From: Pontibacterium granulatum
Lineage (GTDB): Bacteria > Pseudomonadota > Gammaproteobacteria > Pseudomonadales > Balneatricaceae
Direction: 5' to 3'
Length of the DNA: 34,547 nucleotides
NCBI RefSeq assembly: GCF_029961155.1
Contig: NZ_JASBRH010000035.1
Span: forward strand, 1 to 34,547
Both the position numbers and the translations under genes were made by a program. The stretch's first letter is position 1. Every line of letters starts with the position of its first letter. The notes beneath the pieces were generated by a model that saw only the letters and a program-made list of their open reading frames with translations, was not told where the DNA came from and searched no databases. This document shows, piece by piece, positions 16,730-24,281 of this stretch.

Positions 16730-17449
16730 ATGACAGACACTTCGGATACTGCAGTTCATCAACTGCCACACCTCAGGACAGGCACCCGGGTCCAGCTCAG
16801 CTCCCCCGACGGTAAGTTTCAACTGTTCACCCCTTTTGTTGGCTTTGAGGGTGATAAAGCGGTAATTCTTCATCTACCCTCCCGCAACGAAGTGGAGAGA
16901 ATCAATAACAATGAACGTGCAGCCGTGGTCTGGTATGAAAATCTTTTGCAAAACAAACCCGGTGTAGTTGTCCGTTTTATCGAAGGCGGTGTGGTATATG
17001 CTTTCAAGTGTTCGGTGCTTGATGTTGTAACGGGTAAAGTCCAACTGCTGGTCCTCGAATATCCCAAGGATATTTGCACCCGCTGCGTGCGGAAAGAACC
17101 GCGCTATGACTGTACGCTGCGGGTTAATTTGTTATCGGATATTCAGCAGGAAGGGCTGTTAAAAGATCTGAGTTACAACGGCTGTCAGATTCGCCTGCAG
17201 AATATGGAACATTTGGAGACGCTCAAAGAACTCAAGTCTCGGGAAGAAAAGGTGGGCCTGGAGATGCTACTCCCCTTCAGTGACGACTTCGAAAAGATGA
17301 CCGGTAAAGTGATCTCGGTTATCAGCTACGAACATGAAATGCGGGTTGGGATCGTCTTTGAGGGCAGAACCGATCCGGTGAAGGGTTATCTGGACCAGCT
17401 ACAACTGCAAGATAGACTGTCGATGATTGCTGGTGAAAAAGAAACTTAG
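16730..17449 (+). CDS. PilZ-domain protein, YcgR-like flagellar brake family
   Basis: A 239-aa cytoplasmic protein with an N-terminal YcgR-N-like barrel (about 15-110) and a C-terminal PilZ domain (about 120-225). The cyclic-di-GMP site is intact: RKEPR, five residues with the paired arginines, at about 121-125, and the DLSYNG motif about 30 residues later. It probably binds c-di-GMP and adjusts motility or a surface function. ATG 16730 follows GGCGGAG; the upstream in-frame start at 16712 does not. It lies 186 bp past pedC with no visible terminator in between, yet no functional link is evident. Confidence 0.87.
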   Translation: MTDTSDTAVHQLPHLRTGTRVQLSSPDGKFQLFTPFVGFEGDKAVILHLPSRNEVERINNNERAAVVWYENLLQNKPGVVVRFIEGGVVYAFKCSVLDVVTGKVQLLVLEYPKDICTRCVRKEPRYDCTLRVNLLSDIQQEGLLKDLSYNGCQIRLQNMEHLETLKELKSREEKVGLEMLLPFSDDFEKMTGKVISVISYEHEMRVGIVFEGRTDPVKGYLDQLQLQDRLSMIAGEKET

Positions 17450-17470
17450 CAAGAATCTACCCGCTATCCC

Positions 17471-18109
17471 ATGATTGATCTCTATTGCGAACGGCTAGAC
17501 CCAACGTTCTGGGCAGAGCCCGTTAATGCACTGACCAACCTGTCTTTCCTGATCGCTGCATTTTTCATTTGGAGGCTGGCATCACGTTCCGGCAGCCCCG
17601 CTCTCACGCATTGGGTACTGATTTTATTAGCCGCTGCAATCGGCCTAGGAAGCTTTATTTTTCACACATTGGCGAGCAACTGGGCGCGCTGGGTAGATAT
17701 CATCCCAATTCTTATTTTCCAACTGGTGTTCCTATGGCTCTATTTTGTAGAGATCATCGGTGTACGGCGGAGCATTGCATTGCTAGGCGTGGTCGCCTTT
17801 CTAGCCCTCGCCCTGCACAGCAGGCAATATGCCTATCTATTAAACGGATCACCTGTTTATGCCCCAACCATTATCACCTTGTTGATGCTGGGAATCTGGC
17901 ATCATATTCACTATTCACATAGACGTTCAGCGCTGCTACTTGCTGCCGCCATCTTTTGCCTTTCCCTCACCTTCCGTACCATTGATAACGCGGTCTGTAC
18001 CTCTTTCCCGCTGGGCACCCATTTCCTTTGGCATCTGTTGAATGGACTGGTGGTCTTTATTAGTGCTGTAGTTATCGTCTCAGCCCCAAGATCTGAGCAT
18101 CCTGGCTAA
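17471..18109 (+). CDS. Ceramidase-like integral membrane hydrolase
   Basis: A 212-aa protein with about six or seven membrane helices, resembling the alkaline ceramidase/CREST family. It starts with YCERLDPTFWAEPVNALTNLSF, split as YCER then FWAEPVNA. The family's metal-site residues are visible: Ser61 and His65 in GSFIFHT, Asp76 in WVDIIP, and His184 and His188 in GTHFLWH. CREST enzymes are membrane Zn hydrolases of amide bonds in lipids. Bacterial substrates are unknown. It starts 21 bp after the PilZ gene, so the two may be cotranscribed. Confidence 0.82.
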   Translation: MIDLYCERLDPTFWAEPVNALTNLSFLIAAFFIWRLASRSGSPALTHWVLILLAAAIGLGSFIFHTLASNWARWVDIIPILIFQLVFLWLYFVEIIGVRRSIALLGVVAFLALALHSRQYAYLLNGSPVYAPTIITLLMLGIWHHIHYSHRRSALLLAAAIFCLSLTFRTIDNAVCTSFPLGTHFLWHLLNGLVVFISAVVIVSAPRSEHPG

Positions 18110-18438
18110 CAAGGGCCGCATCGACCAGCTCTGGTACGGTATTCAATCACCCGACCGTGCCACCGTGCCGATCACGCGTTGTACAAATGGGCAGATGGTA
18201 AAGCTGATCACTTTGAGCATATTGGGTCCTCGTTTTTGGGGGGGTGTCGGTAAGACGAAGGACCGCTGATAAAGGCGCATCTTTTTCGGAGATTTATAGT
18301 TTTGGCTGTAAACCGCCTGCACGCTACCAACGCGCAAGCAGCGGTTAACCTAAACATTTAGAGAACGAAATCTATTTGTTTAGACGTTACTGATATAACC
18401 ATTTTCCAAATCAGACTAACTAAAAGAAGGAACGAATC
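18110..18438. other. 329-bp gap before the cupin gene
   Basis: No gene seen. A bulged hairpin is possible at 18311-18346 (AACCGCCTGC against GCAGCGGTT). Beyond this I find nothing recognisable. Confidence 0.3.
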
Positions 18439-18729
18439 ATGTCTGCAGATCCAGCTTTGGCGACGCCTAACGTACAGATCGACAACGAGCGTGTGATTGT
18501 GACCGAGTGGACATTTGAACCCGGCACAGAGACTGGGTGGCACCGTCACGGTTATGACTATGTGATTATTCCGGGCCGGGACGGCAAGCTATTGCTGAAG
18601 TCAGAGGAAGGGGAAGTGGTTGCGGATCTAAAGGCGGGGCAGTCCTATTACCGCTCAGTGGGTGTGGAGCACAATGTGGTAAATGTGAATGACTTTGAGT
18701 TTTCATTTGTAGAGGTGGAGTTGAAGTAA
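18439..18729 (+). CDS. Small single-domain cupin protein
   Basis: A 96-aa cupin barrel. The first metal-binding motif appears as ETGWHRHGYDYVIIPGRDG (His, His, then Asp in the usual Glu place) and the second as VEHNVVNVND (His). Proteins of this size and pattern include BauB-type cupins beside amino-acid and beta-alanine catabolism genes, but no such genes adjoin this one. The AAGGAACG ribosome-binding site supports the ATG. The gene stands alone; the reaction, if any, cannot be stated. Confidence 0.8.
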   Translation: MSADPALATPNVQIDNERVIVTEWTFEPGTETGWHRHGYDYVIIPGRDGKLLLKSEEGEVVADLKAGQSYYRSVGVEHNVVNVNDFEFSFVEVELK

Positions 18730-19229
18730 TTGGTGTTTTTCCTAACACCTCAGCCCCCTTTCGCCTTGTAGGCGAGGTAAGGGAAGGATGTTGATCCCTC
18801 CCTTACCAATCCCACCGCAACCCTACTGCTTGCCCGGCGAAGCCGGGTACCCTGCGCGTTCCAGAAATCCATCGGAGCGATTTATCTCGGCTCTACGAGC
18901 CTCGTGCTGAAATCGCTGTCTATCGATGGATTTCAGGAATGCTCGGCTGCGCAGAAGGGACTTCACCAGTGCCACATTTTAACTTCGGAAGAATGATATA
19001 GACTAAGATTTCGCTTTACTGAGTAAAGTTGAAAGGATCAATCCAGAGTTAAGTGGACATACTTTAGATAATCAAGCCATCTATCACTCCCCCCTTAATC
19101 TTAATTGCAAAAACGCCATCTACGAATTTTCCTTTTAAACTTGACTATTATAAGTACGTAGCAATAACAGCTTGGTTAAGGGAAAGAGAAGCATTCTCTG
19201 AAGCTAACTATTTCGATACAGGGAACGTC
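18730..19229. other. 500-bp gap rich in hairpins
   Basis: No gene seen. Left part: a CCCGGC-GAA-GCCGGG hairpin around 18833-18847. Middle: the long nested palindrome at 18859-18939. Right part, 18960-19229: plain AT-richer DNA leading into the gene at 19230, with a TTGACT hexamer at 19141-19146 but no clear -10. Confidence 0.4.
18859..18939. repeat. Nested palindrome, possible REP/MITE-like element
   Basis: Outer arms TTCCAGAAATCCATCG (18859-18874) and CGATGGATTTCAGGAA (18924-18939) pair over 15 of 16 positions. Inside are AGCGATTT/AAATCGCT and GGCTC-TAC-GAGCC, all correctly nested, so the whole 81 bases fold into one long hairpin. Six more bases (CTGCGC/GCGCAG) may pair outside. It is too long and has no T run for an ordinary terminator. 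Confidence 0.7.
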
Positions 19230-19736
19230 ATGAAATTAAATGAAGTTACTGCGCTTGCACTCAGAATACTGGGGATATACCTCGCTATTCGTGCGTTGAG
19301 AACTTTCACAATGTATACCGTAAGGTACGACCAAGTAACTGAAAGCAACTTTGGTGATACAGCAAATCTCGTCTACGCAGAAGGAGTGATCTTTTTCCTG
19401 TGCGCAGCTCTACTTTTAAAGTTTCCGGCTTCAATCGCTAACAAGATTGTCCCGCGATCTTCTACAAATTCACCAATCATCAACACAAGTGGTCAAAGTC
19501 TGGAGATTTCGGCTTTCGTTATCATTGGGGTTTTTACATTATCCTGGAGCGTCCCAGACCTAATTGATAATGCGATATACATGTATGAACTAAAACAGTT
19601 TGTCCACGGGGATAACAGGGCATGGACAGACGCTGTTGGCAGACAATTCGTCACCCTAATTGAGATTGCTATTGGACTCTACTTGGCTTTAGGAAGTCGG
19701 GGTTTACATAAAGTTATCAATAAACTGAGGCAGTAA
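19230..19736 (+). CDS. Small integral membrane protein of unknown function
   Basis: I do not recognise this 168-aa protein. It has about four hydrophobic segments (about 7-27, 47-65, 92-112 and 138-158) separated by polar loops, and no catalytic motif or signal peptide beyond the first helix. Its codons are visibly more AT-rich than those of the neighbouring genes. Together with the adjoining hairpin element and empty flanks, this suggests recent acquisition. It appears monocistronic; the next gene starts 100 bp later with its own GGAG site. Confidence 0.65.
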   Translation: MKLNEVTALALRILGIYLAIRALRTFTMYTVRYDQVTESNFGDTANLVYAEGVIFFLCAALLLKFPASIANKIVPRSSTNSPIINTSGQSLEISAFVIIGVFTLSWSVPDLIDNAIYMYELKQFVHGDNRAWTDAVGRQFVTLIEIAIGLYLALGSRGLHKVINKLRQ

Positions 19737-19836
19737 TCCTTTGCATAGAAGCGAGCCGAACCCGAACAGTGGTCCTCATTTATACCAATGAAGTTAAATC
19801 TATACTCTCTTTATTTCCCAACAAGGAGAAACCAAC

Positions 19837-20157
19837 ATGCTCAAAACAACAACCTCTGTCGTAGAAGGTCGACCGGTTCAGGATTACCTAGGCGTTGTCG
19901 TCGGGGAAGCAATCCTGGGTGCAAATATCTTTAAAGATCTGTTCGGCGCGATCCGTGATGTGGTCGGTGGTCGTTCCGGTGCCTATGAGCAGGAGATGGG
20001 TAAGGCACGGGATATCGCGTTTGAAGAGATGGAGGCAAAAGCGCGTGCAATGGGTGCCGATGGGATTATCGGGATCGATATCGATTACGAAGTTGTGGGC
20101 CAGAACGGCAGTATGATGATGGTGAGCGTGAGCGGTACGGCAGTAAAGTTTAAGTAA
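19837..20157 (+). CDS. YbjQ/UPF0145 family protein
   Basis: A 106-aa protein matching the YbjQ family in full length. It has N-terminal [20 protein letters not shown], seen here as the family's V-x-G-R-x-V-x-x-Y-LG pattern. A helix with GGRSGAYE follows, then the conserved [18 protein letters not shown]. The family is annotated as a putative heavy-metal-binding domain because of similarity in fold, but a molecular function is not established. AAGGAGAAACC precedes the ATG. It is alone between the unknown membrane protein and the convergent LysR gene. Confidence 0.87.
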   Translation: MLKTTTSVVEGRPVQDYLGVVVGEAILGANIFKDLFGAIRDVVGGRSGAYEQEMGKARDIAFEEMEAKARAMGADGIIGIDIDYEVVGQNGSMMMVSVSGTAVKFK

Positions 20158-20241
20158 AGCCGACAAAGCGACACCAAGCACAGGCATCGTAGCTCTGTAT
20201 AAGTACACCATAGCTACCGCCTGTGTTCCCATTAGACTATC

Positions 20242-21126
20242 TCAGACAAGAAACTCCAGTTCTGCCAGCTCCTTGTAGAGCCACTGCCCCGCCGTACCCT
20301 CTTTGTATTTGGGGCTGATAATCAGATCCACAGGCATATGCACCACGTCCCCCCGCCCCTCAAACCGCAGCAGAGTCATGCTGCCGTCATCCAGCCACGG
20401 TCGGGCCATATGCTCCGGTACCCAAGCCCAGCCGAGACCCCGTTTGACCAGGTCCATCAAGAAGTATTGGCTCTCCACTTTCCATGCCCTGCTGCTGAGC
20501 TGCTCACTGGCAACGATCTGTCCGGAGCGGGAGGTCAGGCGCAGTTGCCGGTGATTGCCCAGCTCCGCAAAACTTGGCAACATCTGACCACTGAGTGGAT
20601 GATTTGTACCCGCAACCGCCACAATCGCCATCTGACGTAAGGGCTTGATGTAGTATCCTTCACCCGCCTCCATCACGCTGATCAGTACACCTATATCCAC
20701 GCGGCCTTCCTGCACCAGGCGGATGATGTCCCGCCTTGCCGGGTTGAGCAGTTCCAGCTCAAGCTGCGGAAACGCCTGCTCAAAGCGCACCAGCATCTCC
20801 TCCAGCACATCGCCGATCAATGACTCTTCCACTGCCAAGGTCAATCGTCCTTCCTCCCCGGCGGCCATCGAGTCCGCACGCCCCTCAAACAACTGAGCCT
20901 GTTCCAGCAAAGCCTTTGCCTGAGGCAACAGCGCTTTTCCCTCTTCAGTCAGAGTCGGTTCACGACGGCTGCGATCGAACAGCTCCAGTCCCAGATCCAG
21001 TTCCAGATTGGAGATCGCCGTACTGACGGCAGATTGCGCTTTTCCCATCTCCCGGGCGGCCGCAGAGAAAGAGCCCCGCTCTACACTCAAGCTAAACGCA
21101 CGCAGCTGTTCCAGATTAAATCGCAT
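20242..21126 (-). CDS. LysR-family regulator, divergent from a PACE efflux pump
   Basis: A 294-aa LysR regulator. The winged helix-turn-helix occupies about residues 2-60 (FSAAAREMGKAQSAVSTAI is the recognition region) and a two-lobe effector domain fills about 90-290. It is divergent from the PACE pump gene with a 106-bp shared region, the same arrangement as AceR and AceI of Acinetobacter, where the LysR protein activates the pump in response to its substrate. A similar role here is inferred from arrangement. The shared region contains the palindrome TAGATTCTA. Confidence 0.87.
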   Translation of the reverse strand: MRFNLEQLRAFSLSVERGSFSAAAREMGKAQSAVSTAISNLELDLGLELFDRSRREPTLTEEGKALLPQAKALLEQAQLFEGRADSMAAGEEGRLTLAVEESLIGDVLEEMLVRFEQAFPQLELELLNPARRDIIRLVQEGRVDIGVLISVMEAGEGYYIKPLRQMAIVAVAGTNHPLSGQMLPSFAELGNHRQLRLTSRSGQIVASEQLSSRAWKVESQYFLMDLVKRGLGWAWVPEHMARPWLDDGSMTLLRFEGRGDVVHMPVDLIISPKYKEGTAGQWLYKELAELEFLV

Positions 21127-21232
21127 CGGCCTTCAACCTATACATAAAACAGATAGATTCTAACTTTTAACTATAGAAATAACTGAGAGAATACACAGAC
21201 ATATTTTGCAATACCAGATAACGGAGTGAACC

Positions 21233-21658
21233 ATGCGTACCACTAAAGACAGAATCCGCCACACCCTGCTGTTTGAAGGCATAGCGATTGTGCTTTCTAC
21301 AGTGATTGCCGCGGTGATTCTGGACAACACGGTCGCAGAGATCGGTGCCTTGGCGATTGCCCTGAGTCTGGTTGCGATGGGCTGGAATTATACTTACAAC
21401 CTTTGGTTCGATCGCTGGCAGCACCACACACCGCCCAATAAGCGCTCGGTCAAAATGCGTGTAGTGCATGCGGTGGGATTTGAAGGCGGCCTTTTGACCG
21501 TCAGCCTGCCGCTCGTAGCCTGGTGGCTGGATATGACTCTATGGCACGCCTTTCTGACCGACGTAGGGTTTGCCCTGTTCTTTGTGGGGTACGCGTTTAT
21601 CTTTAACTGGGTTTACGATCAGGTCTTTCCGATCGAAACAGTTGCCTGCGAAGCCTGA
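21233..21658 (+). CDS. PACE-family multidrug efflux transporter
   Basis: A 141-aa inner-membrane protein with four helices arranged as two bacterial transmembrane pair domains. Family motifs are clear: RIRHTLLFEG with Glu15 (the essential acidic residue of AceI), WNYTYNLWFDR at the end of helix 2, the repeat motif VKMRVVHAVGFEGG, and FNWVYDQVFP at the C terminus. PACE pumps export chlorhexidine and other biocides or polyamine-like substrates by proton exchange. The divergent LysR gene is its probable regulator. Ends at a strong terminator. Confidence 0.9.
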   Translation: MRTTKDRIRHTLLFEGIAIVLSTVIAAVILDNTVAEIGALAIALSLVAMGWNYTYNLWFDRWQHHTPPNKRSVKMRVVHAVGFEGGLLTVSLPLVAWWLDMTLWHAFLTDVGFALFFVGYAFIFNWVYDQVFPIETVACEA

Positions 21659-21672
21659 GGTATCATTACGAC

Positions 21673-21703
21673 AAGAACCCGCCGACGATGCGGGTTCTTT
21701 TTT
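21673..21703 (+). terminator. Rho-independent terminator of the PACE gene
   Basis: Perfect 10-bp stem AAGAACCCGC/GCGGGTTCTT with a 7-base loop, then TTTT. Confidence 0.9.
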
Positions 21704-21791
21704 GCTCACCGTTTCACTTTTTCAGGTCCCCTCTGTTTTCCCTTCCGGCATAGTCGATCAGTCTATGTTTAAATTTCGTCTTCCCTAAAAA

Positions 21792-21807
21792 TACTACTTT
21801 AGTACTT
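21792..21807 (+). promoter_or_regulatory. Candidate AgmR-type operator upstream of the CxxxCW gene (site E)
   Basis: TACTACTTTAGTACTT, matching the shared palindrome at most positions and set in an A/T-rich flank. Its centre is 56 bp upstream of TGTAAT (21853-21858), a five-of-six match to the -10 consensus. Confidence 0.6.
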
Positions 21808-21881
21808 ATTTTTTTCCTCCAAGGTAGGATTCATGCCGGCACTTTAGCAGAGTGTAATAGTCAGGTATGGAGGTGAAAGAG

Positions 21882-22478
21882 ATGAAAAACCTGACCCTAG
21901 CGCTCTATTTCTTCTGCTCGGCACTGGCCGTTGCAGGCGATCAGCCCAACCAGGAGGCCCCCCAGCAAAACTGGTTGGAAGCGTTCAAGGACCAGGAAGA
22001 GCTTTTCTCATTTGAGGGTTACCGGATCATCCGTTATCGCAGCCCTACGCCACAAGGTGTAGACGGTGCAGAAACGATTGGCACTCAAAGGCTGTATCAG
22101 ATGCTGCAGGGCACGCAGCCACCAGCACTTCTGAACGTTCAACCGGTACGCTGGCTCCAGGGCCACTTTCTGCAAAATGAGGCCATTATGCAGATACCGG
22201 GAAGCCGCTGGATTCCTAATGTCGGGATGGGTGAACTCGATAAAGGATGGGAAGATTATTTTCGCCACCATCTGAACATGGTCGCAAATAATCAGCAAAA
22301 TGCTGCGCTGGTATTATACTGTCGGGCAGATTGCTGGATGTCCTGGAACGCCGTAAAGCGCGCAGCTGAATGGGGTTACACCAATCTCTACTGGTACCGG
22401 GACGGTGTCGACGGCTGGCGTGAAGCCGGGTTGGAACTGCAAGAAGGCACACCTGAGCCCTATCCTGTGCGCAGGTGA
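21882..22478 (+). CDS. PQQ-dependent catabolism-associated rhodanese-like CxxxCW protein
   Basis: A 198-aa secreted protein (signal peptide cut near residue 18-19) with a rhodanese-like fold and the motif LYCRADCWMSWNAVKRA. Here the spacing is Cys147, Cys151, Trp152. It matches the family named PQQ-dependent catabolism-associated CXXCW motif protein, found next to Ped/Exa genes. A thiol role (disulfide or sulfur transfer in maturation) is plausible but unproven. ATG 21882 has GGAGGTGA six bases upstream; the in-frame ATG at 21867 does not. It is monocistronic, with site E upstream and the regulator gene 271 bp downstream. Confidence 0.87.
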   Translation: MKNLTLALYFFCSALAVAGDQPNQEAPQQNWLEAFKDQEELFSFEGYRIIRYRSPTPQGVDGAETIGTQRLYQMLQGTQPPALLNVQPVRWLQGHFLQNEAIMQIPGSRWIPNVGMGELDKGWEDYFRHHLNMVANNQQNAALVLYCRADCWMSWNAVKRAAEWGYTNLYWYRDGVDGWREAGLELQEGTPEPYPVRR

Positions 22479-22749
22479 GCTATAAAATAGATAAGGTAGT
22501 CTGAACACAGACACACCGGCGAGTTCAGGGATCGAGATCGCACATAATAACTAAGGAACCTGCTAATAAGTCCGAGACTTTCTCTGCGGTCGATAAAACA
22601 GCTTTATGTGCGAAAGGCAGTACAGTGGAATGACTGGTCCTTTCCAAGCTGCCTGACAAAGCAGAAAGCTGTTTTAGCGCCCGCCCTTCGGGGCATTAAG
22701 AGTCGTTTCGGACTTATTCGCAGGTTCCAAAAATGGCTGGAGATGTGTT

Positions 22750-23418
22750 GTGTACAAAATTCTGATAGCGGACGATCACCCGCTGTTCCGCGAAGCGATT
22801 ACCAATGTAATCGAAAAGAGCTTTCCCGGTTGCGAGACCATTGAAACAGAAGATCTGGACAGTGCATTGGCGATTGCGCAAGAGTCCGATGACCTTGACC
22901 TGATCCTGCTGGATCTCAACATGCCGGGTATGAACGGTCTGAATGGCCTCATCACCCTACGTAACGAGTCTCCAACCATCCCTGTGGTGATAGTCTCTGC
23001 CGAAGAAGACAAACAGGTGGTATTGCAGGCGATTACTTACGGCGCGGTGGGCTTTATCACCAAGTCATCCCCACGCGAGCAGATGACCGAAGCACTGAAC
23101 CAGATTCTGGCCGGTAACGTGTACCTGCCCTCCGATATTATCCGTTCCAGCCAACCGGAAAACCGCCGCTCCAGCCGCAAAGATGAGAACCAGATTCCGC
23201 CGGAACTACTCTCCTCCCTCACCCGCCGCCAGCTGCTGGTGCTGGAACGCATGTCCAAGGGTGAGTCCAACAAACAGATCGCCTATAACCTGAATATCGC
23301 TGAAACCACGGTAAAGGCCCACGTTTCTGCGATCCTGCGCAAGCTCAACGTACATAACCGCATTCAGGCGGTGTTGTCAGCCGGCAATATCGATTTTGGT
23401 GAGTATCTGAAGCGTTAA
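22750..23418 (+). CDS. agmR: NarL/LuxR-family response regulator, AgmR/ErbR type
   Basis: A 222-aa two-domain response regulator. The receiver (1-120) has acidic pocket Asp8-Asp9, phosphoacceptor Asp55 in [10 protein letters not shown], the Ser in VVIVSAEE and the Lys in GFITKSS. The LuxR helix-turn-helix is at about 155-215 ([22 protein letters not shown], read as two halves, then [15 protein letters not shown]). It closely resembles what I recall of Pseudomonas AgmR/ErbR/PedR1, which activates quinoprotein ethanol-oxidation genes. The start is GTG with GGAG upstream. No kinase gene is present. It is the obvious candidate to bind sites A-E. Confidence 0.9.
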   Translation: MYKILIADDHPLFREAITNVIEKSFPGCETIETEDLDSALAIAQESDDLDLILLDLNMPGMNGLNGLITLRNESPTIPVVIVSAEEDKQVVLQAITYGAVGFITKSSPREQMTEALNQILAGNVYLPSDIIRSSQPENRRSSRKDENQIPPELLSSLTRRQLLVLERMSKGESNKQIAYNLNIAETTVKAHVSAILRKLNVHNRIQAVLSAGNIDFGEYLKR

Positions 23419-23438
23419 GCAAACCAGAGACTCAACGC

Positions 23439-23464
23439 AAAAAGCCCCGATTGTCGGGGCTTTT
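23439..23464 (+). terminator. Rho-independent terminator of agmR
   Basis: AAAAA GCCCCGA, loop TTG, TCGGGGC TTTT, 20 bp after the stop. The A run on the left makes it partly bidirectional. Confidence 0.88.
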
Positions 23465-23559
23465 GTCGTTGATACAGACATGATGACCTGAGATGCGATT
23501 GGGAACTATGACGCCGTTCTGTAGCAGCCCTCTCCGAGGGCGACATAACGGGATTACAT

Positions 23560-23592
23560 TGTAGGTTGGCCTTTGCAAAGCAAAGCCCAACA
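23560..23592. repeat. REP-like palindrome
   Basis: GTTGGCCTTTGC (23565-23576) and GCAAAGCCCAAC (23580-23591) form a stem with one C-C mismatch and an AAA loop, preceded by TGTAG. This resembles the common gammaproteobacterial intergenic repeat with arms like GTAGGTTGGGC. It lies between convergent agmR and the PhyH gene. Confidence 0.6.
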
Positions 23593-23598
23593 CCTAAC

Positions 23599-24252
23599 TC
23601 AAGCCCACTCCAGTCCAGCAGGCAATTTATAACCGCAATATTCAATCTGCAGAACACGGCGGGAAACACCGCCACTGCCTTCACAGGTTTTGTGCAGCAC
23701 ATGCGGACGGATCGCTAAAACATCACCCGCTTCGGTAAAGCAATCGATACTTTCATGGCTCTCAGCGTACGCTTCGATCTCCTCTTCAGACATCAGACCT
23801 GAATTGTGACTACGTGGAATGATACGCAGATAACCGCTCTCTTCGTTGGCTGCATCCAACTGCAGACGCAGGGTGACCATGTTGTCCAGCACCTCAATCG
23901 GTGGCTGTACGTAGTGAACACCGTTCTGCTCGTGCCAAGGGCCCCAGTCTGCAACATCCACTTTGTGGTTTAGCACAACGTGGCGTTCCTGGTGCCACGC
24001 CTTCGCTGGCGTACTCTCGAAGAGTTTGACCTGCACAATTGAAACAATCCCCGTGAGATAACTCTCTGCAATACGCACCAGATTGGGGTCGCTCACCAGT
24101 TCCTGCACGATAGGAAAAACTTTATCCGCACTTTTTTCACCGGCCTTCTGCTCCAGCGGGGTCTCCGCCAACGCATCACGCAACCGGGTTACCTGCGCCA
24201 TCGGCAACACACCTGATAAATGTTCGTATCCCTGATAATCAAATGCCGACAT
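23599..24252 (-). CDS. Phytanoyl-CoA dioxygenase (PhyH) family protein
   Basis: A 217-aa Fe(II)/2-oxoglutarate-dependent oxygenase-like protein. The iron triad can be read as His and Glu in WHQERH (HxE, the less common form of HxD) and the distal His in RPHVLHKT. The Arg in SRRVLQIEY is the likely 2-oxoglutarate ligand. The chain is shorter than human PhyH but usual for bacterial members. The substrate is unknown. ATG 24252 follows GGAAGG. The gene starts 29 bp after the GFA-family gene on the same strand, so they probably form an operon. Confidence 0.82.
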   Translation of the reverse strand: MSAFDYQGYEHLSGVLPMAQVTRLRDALAETPLEQKAGEKSADKVFPIVQELVSDPNLVRIAESYLTGIVSIVQVKLFESTPAKAWHQERHVVLNHKVDVADWGPWHEQNGVHYVQPPIEVLDNMVTLRLQLDAANEESGYLRIIPRSHNSGLMSEEEIEAYAESHESIDCFTEAGDVLAIRPHVLHKTCEGSGGVSRRVLQIEYCGYKLPAGLEWA

Positions 24253-24281
24253 AACTTACCTTCCTTACTAATATCCAATAA

